Assembly (NCBI GenBank): GCA_017407115.1
Contig: JAFQXD010000045.1
Span: 1-64,000 of the forward strand
Reading direction: 5' to 3'
DNA from: Methanobrevibacter sp.
GTDB taxonomy: Archaea > Methanobacteriota > Methanobacteria > Methanobacteriales > Methanobacteriaceae
Length of the DNA stretch: 64,000 nt
The translations under genes and the position numbers were made by a program. Positions within the stretch are counted from its first letter, which is position 1. Each line of letters begins with the position of its first letter. Below, one piece after another: positions 36,156 through 45,800 of the stretch. Under the pieces are notes generated by a model. It ran no database searches. It saw nothing but the letters and a program-made list of their open reading frames with translations, and was not told the DNA's origin.

Positions 36156-37021
36156 AACCAGGCTTTCAAGATTAAATCACAATCATTTGTTCTAAAATAA
36201 TCATAATTCAAATCATGCATTTTGAAGTTTTTAGGAACACACACCAGCACGGCCTTTACATTTGGCTTATTAAAATGTATAAATACCACAGCGCTTTCAT
36301 CATCATAAAAATTAATTTTATCGTTTAGATATATCATGTCTGAACCCGGATTTTCCCAAGGCCGGCTTTTAACAACTCGTGTCGTATCTACAATAAATTT
36401 TAAGTCATTTTCCTCCTTCGAATCTATCAACAAATAATAATTTGATGTTTTTAAGTTGCCTTTAAATACTTTAAAATAATTGCAGCTGCAGACGTCTTGG
36501 CTATGCCTGTGGTTACACTTGCCTCCGTGCTTGAAATCGTATAAGACAAACTTTTTATAAAAGTCACATTTAACAAATCTGTTGACTGAAAATACATCTC
36601 CCTTTTCATTATTGTTTCCTATTTTTACACTTGAAATTGAGCTTTCCCGTGGAATCAGCTCCATAGAAGTTTTAATTTTGGAACCGAATAGCTTTTCATC
36701 GACCAGTTTTTTGTAACCTTTTCCAAGTGCAATAAACTTGGAATAGGAAACGCTGTTTGGAACAATTTCGCCTTCCTCATTTACTATTGCAAGACCGGGC
36801 GTTCCTTTACCATATTCTTGCCAGTTTTCAGGATTTCCAGGATTGTTAACTAGATTGTCAACTATTTCTGTAATTAATGTTTCCATATTTTCCGTTTCTG
36901 CAGTCGTTATAGCTTTGTTTGTCAGTAATTCAGATGCGTTAAGTACCATTCCCATTATCATCAGCAATGTTACCAGCATGATAGCTATTTCAACGGCCAT
37001 ATTTCCCCTGTTATCCATCAT
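36152..37021 (-). CDS. Pilin-like membrane protein with Cys/His cluster (second of pair)
   Basis: The N-terminus MMDNRGNMAVEIAIMLVTLL is a short basic leader followed by a hydrophobic helix, like a class III (type IV pilin-type) signal. The rest is soluble and probably extracytoplasmic. A cluster of possible metal ligands lies at Cys152, His165, Cys169, His171, His173, Cys178 and Cys180. I recognise no family. It follows a similar gene by two bases, so they form an operon. A perfect 13-bp origin-type box lies inside this gene (36624-36636). Confidence 0.65.
   Translation of the reverse strand: MMDNRGNMAVEIAIMLVTLLMIMGMVLNASELLTNKAITTAETENMETLITEIVDNLVNNPGNPENWQEYGKGTPGLAIVNEEGEIVPNSVSYSKFIALGKGYKKLVDEKLFGSKIKTSMELIPRESSISSVKIGNNNEKGDVFSVNRFVKCDFYKKFVLYDFKHGGKCNHRHSQDVCSCNYFKVFKGNLKTSNYYLLIDSKEENDLKFIVDTTRVVKSRPWENPGSDMIYLNDKINFYDDESAVVFIHFNKPNVKAVLVCVPKNFKMHDLNYDYFRTNDCDLILKAWF
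36624..36636 (-). repeat. Perfect origin-type box inside a coding sequence
   Basis: TTTACACTTGAAA (minus-strand TTTCAAGTGTAAA) is an exact match to the origin box, about 10 kb from the origin. It encodes part of ISSVKIG in the pilin-like protein. It may be chance or a titration/secondary site. Confidence 0.5.
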
Positions 37022-37023
37022 CT

Positions 37024-37953
37024 CTATCCAACCCCGTATTTTTTCCTGTGTGAACTGTCTAAAATCAAGCTGTCAATGTCATATTCATCAATTTTTTGGC
37101 CGGTGTAGTGGTCATGAAATATTACATGGTCTGAACATGAAATCGAATCGTTTTTAAGTGGAGTGTGAGTTTGAATAAACACTTCAAGTCCGTAGTGAGG
37201 ACATGTTCCTTTACCCTCCAGTCTGCAGAGGTAACAGCTCCCATCCCGGCTTTCATGAAAATACCCTTTCTTTAAACAATCTTTTAGAACTCCCGGATCG
37301 CCATGATGTATGTAAGGATCATAGGGACATTTTTTGATTGTTAATGGTGTAGTTGCAAAGGCATATGAAAATGGAGAGTCCAAATTACGAAGTTTAAGGT
37401 ATCTTGTAAGGGCATTGAAATAGTTAAGTTTATCCCCATCAATATAAATTCCGGATGCCACACTTAACTTGGCAAGAGGCAGCGGGTCTCTGAGTCCTTC
37501 AATCGAAATGTTCTTTTCGATGATTTTAGAGTACCTGTTTGAATTCTTTCTTATATCTAGTTTAACTTTAATCAGAACTTTCCATGGACTGTCAGTCGGT
37601 TCAACAGACAACACACTGGAAGATATTTTTGCATCGTATTTTTCTTCCATTTCAATGTTTTTTTCATCTAATTTTTTATTCAGATTCTTTTTGATTTGAT
37701 CTTCACTGTCAAAAAGCTTTAGGGTCTTGTAAACCTTGTCACAGGCGTCGTCAATGGACTGCCTTCCTAAAATTTCTATATTATTTGAGTAGTCATCCAC
37801 TATATATTTGAAGTTGTCATTTTCATAAGAATCGATATTTTGATTTTCAATATAATTTATTGCCGTAAAAACAAAAATGGCCACCAATAACAAAGTTGCT
37901 ATCAGAATAACAGTTGTACCAAGTATTAAATTACCTTTTGAATCGATTTTCAT
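37024..37953 (-). CDS. Pilin-like membrane protein with Cys/His cluster (first of pair)
   Basis: The N-terminus MKIDSKGNLILGTTVILIAT is a class III signal-like leader and helix. A coiled, helical region (about 35-110) and a beta-rich region follow. From residue 209 to 282 there are many potential metal ligands: Cys209, His216, His217, Cys226, His233, Cys240, Cys243, Cys251, His253, His263, Cys273, His276, His280 and His282. The CYLC and CPHY pairs look like zinc-ribbon or Fe-S ligands. With its neighbour it may form a surface pilus or complex. No known family was recognised. Confidence 0.65.
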   Translation of the reverse strand: MKIDSKGNLILGTTVILIATLLLVAIFVFTAINYIENQNIDSYENDNFKYIVDDYSNNIEILGRQSIDDACDKVYKTLKLFDSEDQIKKNLNKKLDEKNIEMEEKYDAKISSSVLSVEPTDSPWKVLIKVKLDIRKNSNRYSKIIEKNISIEGLRDPLPLAKLSVASGIYIDGDKLNYFNALTRYLKLRNLDSPFSYAFATTPLTIKKCPYDPYIHHGDPGVLKDCLKKGYFHESRDGSCYLCRLEGKGTCPHYGLEVFIQTHTPLKNDSISCSDHVIFHDHYTGQKIDEYDIDSLILDSSHRKKYGVG

Positions 37954-38121
37954 TATTAAAAATATAACCTGAATTTATAAATTTATTTTTGAAGTGCGAC
38001 TTTATGATTTTGCACAAAAGTATTAATAATCCTTAAAAACTCTAAAAATAGTAATAAAAAAAATAGTTATTTATATTATCAATTAGATATTATACATATT
38101 GAAAATATATGGAGGATTTAC

Positions 38122-38520
38122 ATGTCAGACACTGTTAGAACATGGCGTCATATTCAACAAAGATACAATCTTATCGGTTCTAAATGTACCACATGCGGAG
38201 AATTATTTTTCCCATCTCGTGTAGTTTGTCCGAATTGTAGGAGAAAAGGTAATCTTGAACCATTCCAATTCAGCGGAAAAGGCAAAATTCACACATTTTC
38301 TATAATCAGGTCAGCTCCTGACGACTTTAAAAAAGCAGCTCCTTATGCAGTAGCTGTTATTGAACTCGAAGAAGGCGCTAAATTAACATCTCAACTTGTA
38401 GATTGCGATGTTGAAGATATTGAAATTGGCGATGATGTAGAAATGGTATTTAGAAGAATCAGAGAGGATGGAAAAGACGGAGTTATCTCCTATGGATACA
38501 AATTCAAAGTTATCAAATAA
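38122..38520 (+). CDS. Zn-ribbon OB-fold (DUF35) protein of the HMG-CoA/thiolase group
   Basis: The 132-residue protein has a rubredoxin-like zinc ribbon (CTTCGELFFPSRVVCPNC) followed by an OB fold (about 55-130, KGKIHTFSIIRSAP). In archaea such proteins bridge acetoacetyl-CoA thiolase and HMG-CoA synthase in mevalonate synthesis, but those genes are not adjacent here. GGAGG precedes the ATG at about ten bases. The 3' end overlaps the chelatase gene by 29 bp. Confidence 0.82.
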   Translation: MSDTVRTWRHIQQRYNLIGSKCTTCGELFFPSRVVCPNCRRKGNLEPFQFSGKGKIHTFSIIRSAPDDFKKAAPYAVAVIELEEGAKLTSQLVDCDVEDIEIGDDVEMVFRRIREDGKDGVISYGYKFKVIK

Positions 38521-39400
38521 TACTGCTGTTATTTTAGTAAGTCATGGAAGTACCTTGCCTTACGCAGAAGAAGTATTTGTAGAAATTAAAGAAAAATTTA
38601 TCAAAAAATCTGAACTTGCAACTGAAATAGGTTATATGAAAGTTTCCGAACCTACTATTGCAGGGGCTGTTGAAATATTAAAAGAAGAAGTCGATGATTT
38701 AGATAAAATTATTGCGCTTCCTGTATTTTTAGCTCCAGGTATACACACAAATATTGATATTCCAACTTTATTAGGATTAGAACCTTTGGAAGTTGATCCA
38801 AGATGTCCTGATGGAAATTATCCGCCGGAACATTATTTATCAATTGCTGATGATGTTGATTTTGATGGCGAAATCCAGCTTTTAGGTTCAATTGGGCCTC
38901 GTGATGAACTTTTAAACATTATTAATAAAAGAATTAATGAAGCTCTTGAGGATTCAAAGTTAGATAGTGATGCAAAAACTGGAATTTTGCTTGTTACACA
39001 TGGTTCTAGATTAAATTATAATAAGGAATTTGCCACTGCATTATTTGAAAAATTCGAAAAAACCTGTGATTTACCATCTAGTTTTGGATTCATGGAATTA
39101 TGTGGTCCGAGCATCCCAGAATCTATAAATAAACTTGTAGATGAAAATGATATTGAAAGGTTAATTGTAGTTCCTGTGTTTATTGCTCCGGGAATGCATA
39201 CAACTCACGATATACCACATATCTTAGGATTTTTGGAAGCTCATGAACATGAACACCATCACGATCATGACCATGGGCATGACCATTCACATGATTTGAC
39301 TCCTGTTGAATTTGATGGTGAAATTTTATATCCAGAACCTATTAAAGCGGATGATATATTAATTGATATTTTAGTTGATATGGTTAACGAAGCTTTATAG
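38492..39400 (+). CDS. Two-domain sirohydrochlorin chelatase (CbiX/CfbA), His-rich
   Basis: This 302-residue protein contains two CbiX-type chelatase domains: residues 11-155 (His18 in VSHGS, His85 in APGIHTNIDIP) and 163-302 (His170 in THGSRL, His236 in APGMHTTHDIP). Both keep the two metal-binding His. A His/Asp-rich loop (251-268) lies in the second domain. Archaeal CbiX is normally a single short domain that dimerises, so this is a tandem fusion of the type seen in long CbiX. It inserts Co or Ni into sirohydrochlorin for cobalamin or F430. I use ATG 38492 (GGAG upstream), inside the end of the DUF35 gene. Confidence 0.85.
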   Translation: MDTNSKLSNNTAVILVSHGSTLPYAEEVFVEIKEKFIKKSELATEIGYMKVSEPTIAGAVEILKEEVDDLDKIIALPVFLAPGIHTNIDIPTLLGLEPLEVDPRCPDGNYPPEHYLSIADDVDFDGEIQLLGSIGPRDELLNIINKRINEALEDSKLDSDAKTGILLVTHGSRLNYNKEFATALFEKFEKTCDLPSSFGFMELCGPSIPESINKLVDENDIERLIVVPVFIAPGMHTTHDIPHILGFLEAHEHEHHHDHDHGHDHSHDLTPVEFDGEILYPEPIKADDILIDILVDMVNEAL

Positions 39401-39490
39401 CTTCGATATTTTTTTTGAAAAATTTTTTTTTCAAGATAACTTAATAAAATTTAACTTATAACTTAATAAAACTTGATTACGGTGTAAATT

Positions 39491-39985
39491 ATGTCTGATA
39501 AAAAAACTGGAATTTTACTTTTAAGTCACGGATCCAGATTGGATGATGGTGAAGAAGTAATTAAAGCTTATAAAGAAATGTACGAAAAAGAATTTCCTGA
39601 AATCCCTGTAGAATATGGATTTATGGAAATCAGAAAACCAGGTATACCTGAAACAATTAAAAAATTAACAACTGAAAATGATTTAGAAAAAATTGTTGTT
39701 GTACCTGTGTTTGTTGCTCATGGACTTCACACAAAAAGAGACATACCGGGCATGTTAGGTATTGAAAGTGATTTTGATGAAGAATCAGTTTCCGGTCATC
39801 ATCACCACCATCATGACCATCATGATCACCATGACCACGACCATGATCACGGACATCATCATCACCATCATGACCACGATGATGAAAAAGTCGAATTCGA
39901 TGGTGAAATTGTCTTGACAGATCCTTTAGGAATCGATACACGTTTATACGAAATTATTAAAGACAGAGTTTCAGAAAATTTATAA
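39491..39985 (+). CDS. cfbA: Single-domain sirohydrochlorin chelatase (CbiX/CfbA), His-rich
   Basis: This 164-residue short-form chelatase has His13 (LSHGSRL), His77 and His80 (VAHGLHTKRDIP), and a striking His/Asp tract at 103-131 with more than 15 histidines. The domain inserts Ni2+ (CfbA, F430) or Co2+ (CbiX). It follows the two-domain paralogue by 90 bp, so the window has three copies of the fold in tandem. Which one serves F430 cannot be told from sequence; the symbol is provisional. Confidence 0.8.
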   Translation: MSDKKTGILLLSHGSRLDDGEEVIKAYKEMYEKEFPEIPVEYGFMEIRKPGIPETIKKLTTENDLEKIVVVPVFVAHGLHTKRDIPGMLGIESDFDEESVSGHHHHHHDHHDHHDHDHDHGHHHHHHDHDDEKVEFDGEIVLTDPLGIDTRLYEIIKDRVSENL

Positions 39986-39989
39986 TTCT

Positions 39990-40020
39990 GAAACAATTTT
40001 TTTCTATTTTTTTTCTAAAT
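39990..40020 (+). terminator. Oligo-T terminator after the chelatase genes
   Basis: TTTTTTTCTATTTTTTTTCT follows the stop codon. Such T-tracts end archaeal transcripts. It separates the chelatase operon from the adhesin cluster. Confidence 0.45.
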
Positions 40021-40089
40021 CATTAAATATTTTAATGAATATAATATCGTTATGAACAACTTTTCATAGAAAATATGAGGATGAGTTGC

Positions 40090-42789
40090 ATGTTTAAACG
40101 ATATTATGGTTTTATTTTAATTATAATGATATTTCTATTAATTCCGGCTTCATTTGCTTTTGATAATGAAAATTTAGAGGCCGATAATCAACTAATTGAC
40201 AGCAATTACGTTGCTGAAAGTAATGATTTGCCAAGTGAGATTCATGTCGATGTCGAAGGAAGTGATGATAATGATGGAAGTTCATCAAGTCCAGTTGCAA
40301 CTATCAAAAAAGCAATAAATATTTCTTCAAATCACACAAGGATAATAATTCACAGTGGAATTTATAGGGAGAATAATTTAAATATTACAAAATCTTTGGA
40401 TATTATCTCACAAGGCGATGTTATAATAGATGCTCAAAATTCAAGTAGAATTTTTACAATTAACACCAAATCAGGTAAGGACAATGTTTTGTTGTCAGGA
40501 ATTACCTTTATCAATGGTAAAGCTTACCAGGGCGGAGCTATCTATATTAGAAATGCAGTAACAACAATTCAAAATTCTCAATTTTATAACAATACTGCTT
40601 TGGCTGAAGGCGGAGCCATTTATTGGAATGCATTAAACGGAAAATTAACAAATACCATTATAGAAGATAATTATGCCCGTGACGGATCTGGAGTAAGCTG
40701 GGGCGGAAGTGATTCCGAAGACATTTTTGGTGTTAAAAGTGATTATGGAGAAATAAGTAACTGTACTTTCACAAACAATCATCTTATGCAAGATGAAGAT
40801 GCTTGCATTTGTCTTTCAATTTATTCTGACTATGTTACAGTTAAAAATTCTAAATTTATTAACCATAATGCGAAATTTAACTCATCTTTTGAAGTTTTAT
40901 ATATTAATGGAGATTATGGAACAGTTTCAGATTGTTTGTTTGAAAATAATTCAATGACAATGACTGGTGCTTTAGGTTTGGATGGAAATTTTGCCCAGGC
41001 TTACAATAACATTTTCATCAACAATACTATGTCTTTTGATGGTTCATTTGGTGGAGCTATTGGAATTCAGAGTGAAAATGCAAATATCTACAACAACACA
41101 TTCATCTCTAATGGCGGCAATAATAGTGTTGGTGGAGCTATTTTTATAAATACAATTGAAACATTTAGTTTTAACTTTATAAATATCACAGACAATGAAT
41201 TTATTGGTAATTATGCTTATAATGGTGGTGGAATTTATACCACAGCCAAATCAAACATGCTCACATTAATGATAAAAAACAATAGTTTTGATGGTGAAAC
41301 TGCTGCAAACGGTGCAGCTATTTATGTCACTGATGTTTATAATCCAGTTATAATTGAAAACAACAACTACACTAACTTAATTGCAAAAGATAGTGCTCAA
41401 ATTTATGCAAGTCATTGTATTTTAGAATTAAACAATAATTTAGTTAAAAACTGCACTTCTCAAAACGGAGGATTTATTTTCACTGATGGAGAAATCAGGT
41501 CTCCAGTTAGTTTAAAATTCAGTGATGTTGATTGTATCGTTGGCCAGCCTGCTACTTTAATGGCCAATTTATTTGATGATATGAATAATACAATATCAAC
41601 AAAAATTATTAGCTTTACACTCAATGGTGAAAAATTAAACGGTAAAAAAGGTTTAAATAATCTGACTTTAACATTTGACACTATTGGTATTTATAATATT
41701 TCCGGTTCATTTGAAAGTCCTCAATTAAGTGTTGAAAATGGAATTTTAACTGTAAATAAAGGGGCAATTATTAATATTTCAAATATTACCAGTTATGGAA
41801 AAAATGTTAGTATCAAAGTAGTTTTAACTGATGATAAAAACATGCCACTTGCTCAAAAAGATATAGTTCTCAACTTGGATGATTCAAATTACTTATTGAT
41901 CACAGACAATAATGGTATAGCTCAAATTAGTAAGGATTTGGATTATAAGAACTATATTGCTACAGTTACTTTCAATGACATTGAGTACAGCGAGGTGTCT
42001 TGTGTATTTACAATTTCAGTTCGCCCAAGCATTAATGCAAGCGACATGACACGAGCATACAAGTCCGATTATGATTTTAATTTCACATTAGTCGATAAAG
42101 ATGGGGTTCCTGTAAGCAATAGCGATATCAACCTTTTGGTTAATAATAATGATTATTTTGTTAAAACTGATGAAAACGGAACAGCCAGATTAACCAACTT
42201 AAATGTTGGATCATATATTATTTGCATTTCTAATCCCGCAACCGGTGAAATTGCAGCTAGAAATTTAAAAATAGTTAAAAGAATATCTGGAAATACTAAT
42301 GTTAACATGTATTATGGTGCAAATAAGTATTACAAGGTTCGTGTATATGCTGATGACGGCAGTATCGTTGGAAAAGGCGAAACTGTTAAATTCACTATCG
42401 GCGGAAAAACTTACACCCGTAAAACCGATGCAAATGGATATGCATCCTATAAAATTACACAGGCACCTAAAACCTATACAATAAAAGCATCATACAAAGG
42501 CGTTACAGTTTCAAATAAAATCATTGTAAAACCAGTCTTAACAGCTAAAAACATTTCCAAGAAAAAAGCTACAACTATTAAATTTACAGCCAAACTTGTT
42601 AATACAAACGGTAATCCTTTAAAAAATAAGAAAATAACCTTTAAAATAAAAGGAAAAACTTACACTACCAATACAAATGGTAAAGGAATAGCCACTATAT
42701 CTTTAAAGAACTTAAAAGTTGGAAAGTATACTATAATATCCAAATATGGTTCATCTTCTATTAAAAACACTATTCAAGTTAAAAAATAA
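40090..42789 (+). CDS. Adhesin-like protein A (beta-helix plus Ig-like domains)
   Basis: This 899-residue surface protein has a signal peptide (MFKRYYGFILIIMIFLLIP, ASFAF) and then a right-handed beta-helix (about 45-460). The helix starts with IHVDVEGSDDNDGSSSSPV and contains repeated GGAIY and FxNN motifs like those of Pmp and pectin-lyase folds. Ig-like domains (about 470-720) and the shared C-terminal module (about 720-899, MYYGANKYYKVRV...) follow. Methanobrevibacter adhesin-like proteins of this type are abundant and bind other cells or host material. I start at ATG 40090 (GAGGATGAG upstream) rather than 40075. Its 3' part is nearly identical in DNA to that of adhesin D. Confidence 0.78.
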   Translation: MFKRYYGFILIIMIFLLIPASFAFDNENLEADNQLIDSNYVAESNDLPSEIHVDVEGSDDNDGSSSSPVATIKKAINISSNHTRIIIHSGIYRENNLNITKSLDIISQGDVIIDAQNSSRIFTINTKSGKDNVLLSGITFINGKAYQGGAIYIRNAVTTIQNSQFYNNTALAEGGAIYWNALNGKLTNTIIEDNYARDGSGVSWGGSDSEDIFGVKSDYGEISNCTFTNNHLMQDEDACICLSIYSDYVTVKNSKFINHNAKFNSSFEVLYINGDYGTVSDCLFENNSMTMTGALGLDGNFAQAYNNIFINNTMSFDGSFGGAIGIQSENANIYNNTFISNGGNNSVGGAIFINTIETFSFNFINITDNEFIGNYAYNGGGIYTTAKSNMLTLMIKNNSFDGETAANGAAIYVTDVYNPVIIENNNYTNLIAKDSAQIYASHCILELNNNLVKNCTSQNGGFIFTDGEIRSPVSLKFSDVDCIVGQPATLMANLFDDMNNTISTKIISFTLNGEKLNGKKGLNNLTLTFDTIGIYNISGSFESPQLSVENGILTVNKGAIINISNITSYGKNVSIKVVLTDDKNMPLAQKDIVLNLDDSNYLLITDNNGIAQISKDLDYKNYIATVTFNDIEYSEVSCVFTISVRPSINASDMTRAYKSDYDFNFTLVDKDGVPVSNSDINLLVNNNDYFVKTDENGTARLTNLNVGSYIICISNPATGEIAARNLKIVKRISGNTNVNMYYGANKYYKVRVYADDGSIVGKGETVKFTIGGKTYTRKTDANGYASYKITQAPKTYTIKASYKGVTVSNKIIVKPVLTAKNISKKKATTIKFTAKLVNTNGNPLKNKKITFKIKGKTYTTNTNGKGIATISLKNLKVGKYTIISKYGSSSIKNTIQVKK

Positions 42790-42896
42790 CTGATGTATAT
42801 GTAGTATGATGATATTCACAACGAGTTAGTTTATATGCAATAATTATTATAATTATTAATTGATTAATTTAGTATTTACTATAAGTAGGGTAAAAA

Positions 42897-45800
42897 ATGT
42901 TTAAAAGGACTAATAAAATATTCATATTATTAATTGCGTGTTTATTATTAGTTATTTTCTCATATCCATGCTTTGCATCGAATGAAACTAGCGTTCAATT
43001 TGATGATTCATTGGCCCAGGTTGATAATGCTGAAGATATTTTGTCTTCTGGTGACAATGTGCCGTTAGGCGTTGACTATTACTTTAATGGTTCATCTGAC
43101 GATTCCGGAGATGGGTCTGAGGACAGTCCATATAATGAACTAACATTAGCACGGATGAAAACCGGTTCTACTTTACATCTAGCTAATGGAGAGTACAATT
43201 TAACAAATGGGAAAACTTTAACAAAAATCACAATCATTGGTGAAAATCCAGAAAAGACTATTATTCGGTATGTAGGCCCTTCAAATGCAGGTAAATTCAG
43301 TGTTGGAATTGATAATTATTTATTGTTAAGCAATGTTACTTTCATTGGATTTAATTTTGATGTTGAGGGTGGAACTTTACAAGCGAACAATACTATTTTT
43401 AGAGATTCACAGGCGTTTCCCACTTATTCAAGCGCAACAAACCTAGTTAATTCCGCTTCAAATTCATTCGGCGGCGCAATTTATGGTTATGATTATCAAT
43501 CTTATTCAAGCACATTCCTACCTGCGATTTATTTAGATAATTGTACATTTATTTCAAACACCGGAGAATATGGCGGAGCCATTTGTATGGATAATGGTGA
43601 TTTGGACATTACAAATTCCCTATTTATCAATAATTATGCATATAACTTCGGAGGCGCTATAGCCGCATTTTATGGAGCAAATGTCCGTGTAAAAAATACT
43701 AAATTTATTAATGATACCTCTATCAATGATGCCGGAGGCGCAATATATTTAATTCATTCGACATTATCCGCTTCCAACATGACTGCAATCAATTGTTCGG
43801 CCACATTCGGGTCTGTTGTAACCGCTCTAAATTCCACAACTGCAATTTCAAAACTTAATGCAGTTAATAATACTGCAAAATATGATGGTGGTGTTATTTA
43901 TCAGATGTATAATGGAATTACTATTATTGATTCATATTTTGAAAATAATAGGGCTTCAAATGGTGGAGCGGTTTTTGTTAATGATGCGGAAATATTCAAT
44001 CTCGAATACAATACTTTTTACAATAATTTTGCTTATCAGACTGCTGGAGCGGTCTATTCACTTTTAAACAATAAGATATCATTTAAAGATAACAAGTACA
44101 CTAACAATAAAGCGAATAAAAGTGATGATTTATACCAGACAGACAGCATAATTTTAGACATTGGAAACGGAAATTACACTCTGTTTTACAATAATTCTAC
44201 TTTTGATGGAGTTATTCCAAGCTATTATAGTCTAATTGATGAGGGTCACGTAACACCTGTGCGTGATCAACAGAGTGGTGGAAATTGTTGGGCGTTTAGT
44301 GTTATAGCAGCGTTGGAATCTTCTATTTTAAAGGCATCCGGCATAAGTTATGATTTTTCCGAAGAAAATGTTAAAAATTTAATGCAGAAATATTCGGATT
44401 ATGGCTGGGCCGGAATTGAAACCAATGATGGCGGATATGATGAAATGGGCATTTCCTATTTTGTAAACTGGTTGGGGCCTGTAGACGAGAGTATTGAGAA
44501 ATATGATGATTACAGCATGTTATCACCTGTTTTGAATGCTATAACTCATGTTCAAAATATTATTTTCCTTGGGCGTAATACTTATACTGATAATGATGGT
44601 ATAAAAGAGGCAATAATGAGATATGGGGCTGTTTCAACTGGAATTTATTATGATTCCACATATTTCTACAATTCTAAAAATTCTTATTATTATTACGGTT
44701 CAAGTTATTCAAACCATGCTGTAGCTATTGTCGGATGGGATGATAATTATTCCAAGGATAATTTCTACTATAAGCCTGCAGGAGACGGTGCATGGATTGT
44801 TAAGAATAGTTGGGGTGAAGATTGGGGAAATAAAGGATATTTCTATGTTTCATATTATGATACAATGCTGGCTAAAGTCGGAGATAAGGACTATTCATTT
44901 GCATTTGTTTTCAATAGCACTGAAAGATATGATAAAAATTACCAATATGATGTTGCTGGAAGAACTGATTATTTAGTAACTGGAAATAAAACCATCTGGG
45001 CACAAAACATATTCAAATCAACCGACAACGAGATTTTGGCTGGAGTATCAACATACTTTAGAAAAACTACTGATTGGGATTTGTTTATTTATGTAAATGA
45101 CCAGCTTGCTTTAACCCAAAATGGAACTTCAAATCCGGGTTATTATACTATTGAGTTAGCAAACAAGATACCTCTTTCCGTTGGCGACGAATTTCGAGTT
45201 GTTTTTAAGTTTTATAATAGTGAAGGTGCAGAATTTGGAATTTCCGAAAGGATTTCTACAAATAAACTAACTTATGCTCCTGAAGTGTCATTTTTCAGTT
45301 TAGATGGTGAAAATTGGACAGATTTATATAATTTTGCTTTTCAAACGGAAGTTGACAACGGCCATACCTATCTATCTCAAGTGGCTTGTATTAAAGCATT
45401 TACTGTATTGTATGAACTTTTACCTTCTGTAAAATTGTCTGCAACCAATGTTTACAATGAAGCTAATATCACTGCCACAGTTCTAGATCAATACAATAAT
45501 CTTATTCACTCTGGTGAAGTTATTTTTAATATAGATGGCAGCAATTATACTGTAAAAATTGAGAACGGAATTGCCAATTTAAACCATGTATTTAATGAAA
45601 GAGGATTAAAAAATATTGTAGCTTATTATAAGGGCGTAAATTCAAGTTTTCTATTAGATATCACCAAGTTAAATATCAATCTTGGATTGAATATTCAAAA
45701 AGATAAAAATAATGTTATTTTAACATTAAAATCTCCATTTGATGTGAATACAACCGTAATTTTAAATTTAAATAATAAAATCTCTTATGTTGATCTTATT

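Noticed and set aside
38468..38491. Upstream start of the two-domain chelatase gene
   Set aside because: Extension lies deep within the DUF35 gene and adds eight residues not seen in the family; ATG 38492 has a ribosome binding site.
39436..39464. Two ATAACTT heptamers before the single-domain chelatase gene
   Set aside because: Only two copies and no palindrome; at this AT content that is weak, so not called a par site.
39657..39941. Minus-strand frame rich in His, Asp and Gly opposite the chelatase gene
   Set aside because: It mirrors the His/Asp codons of the real gene and has no domain or ribosome binding site.
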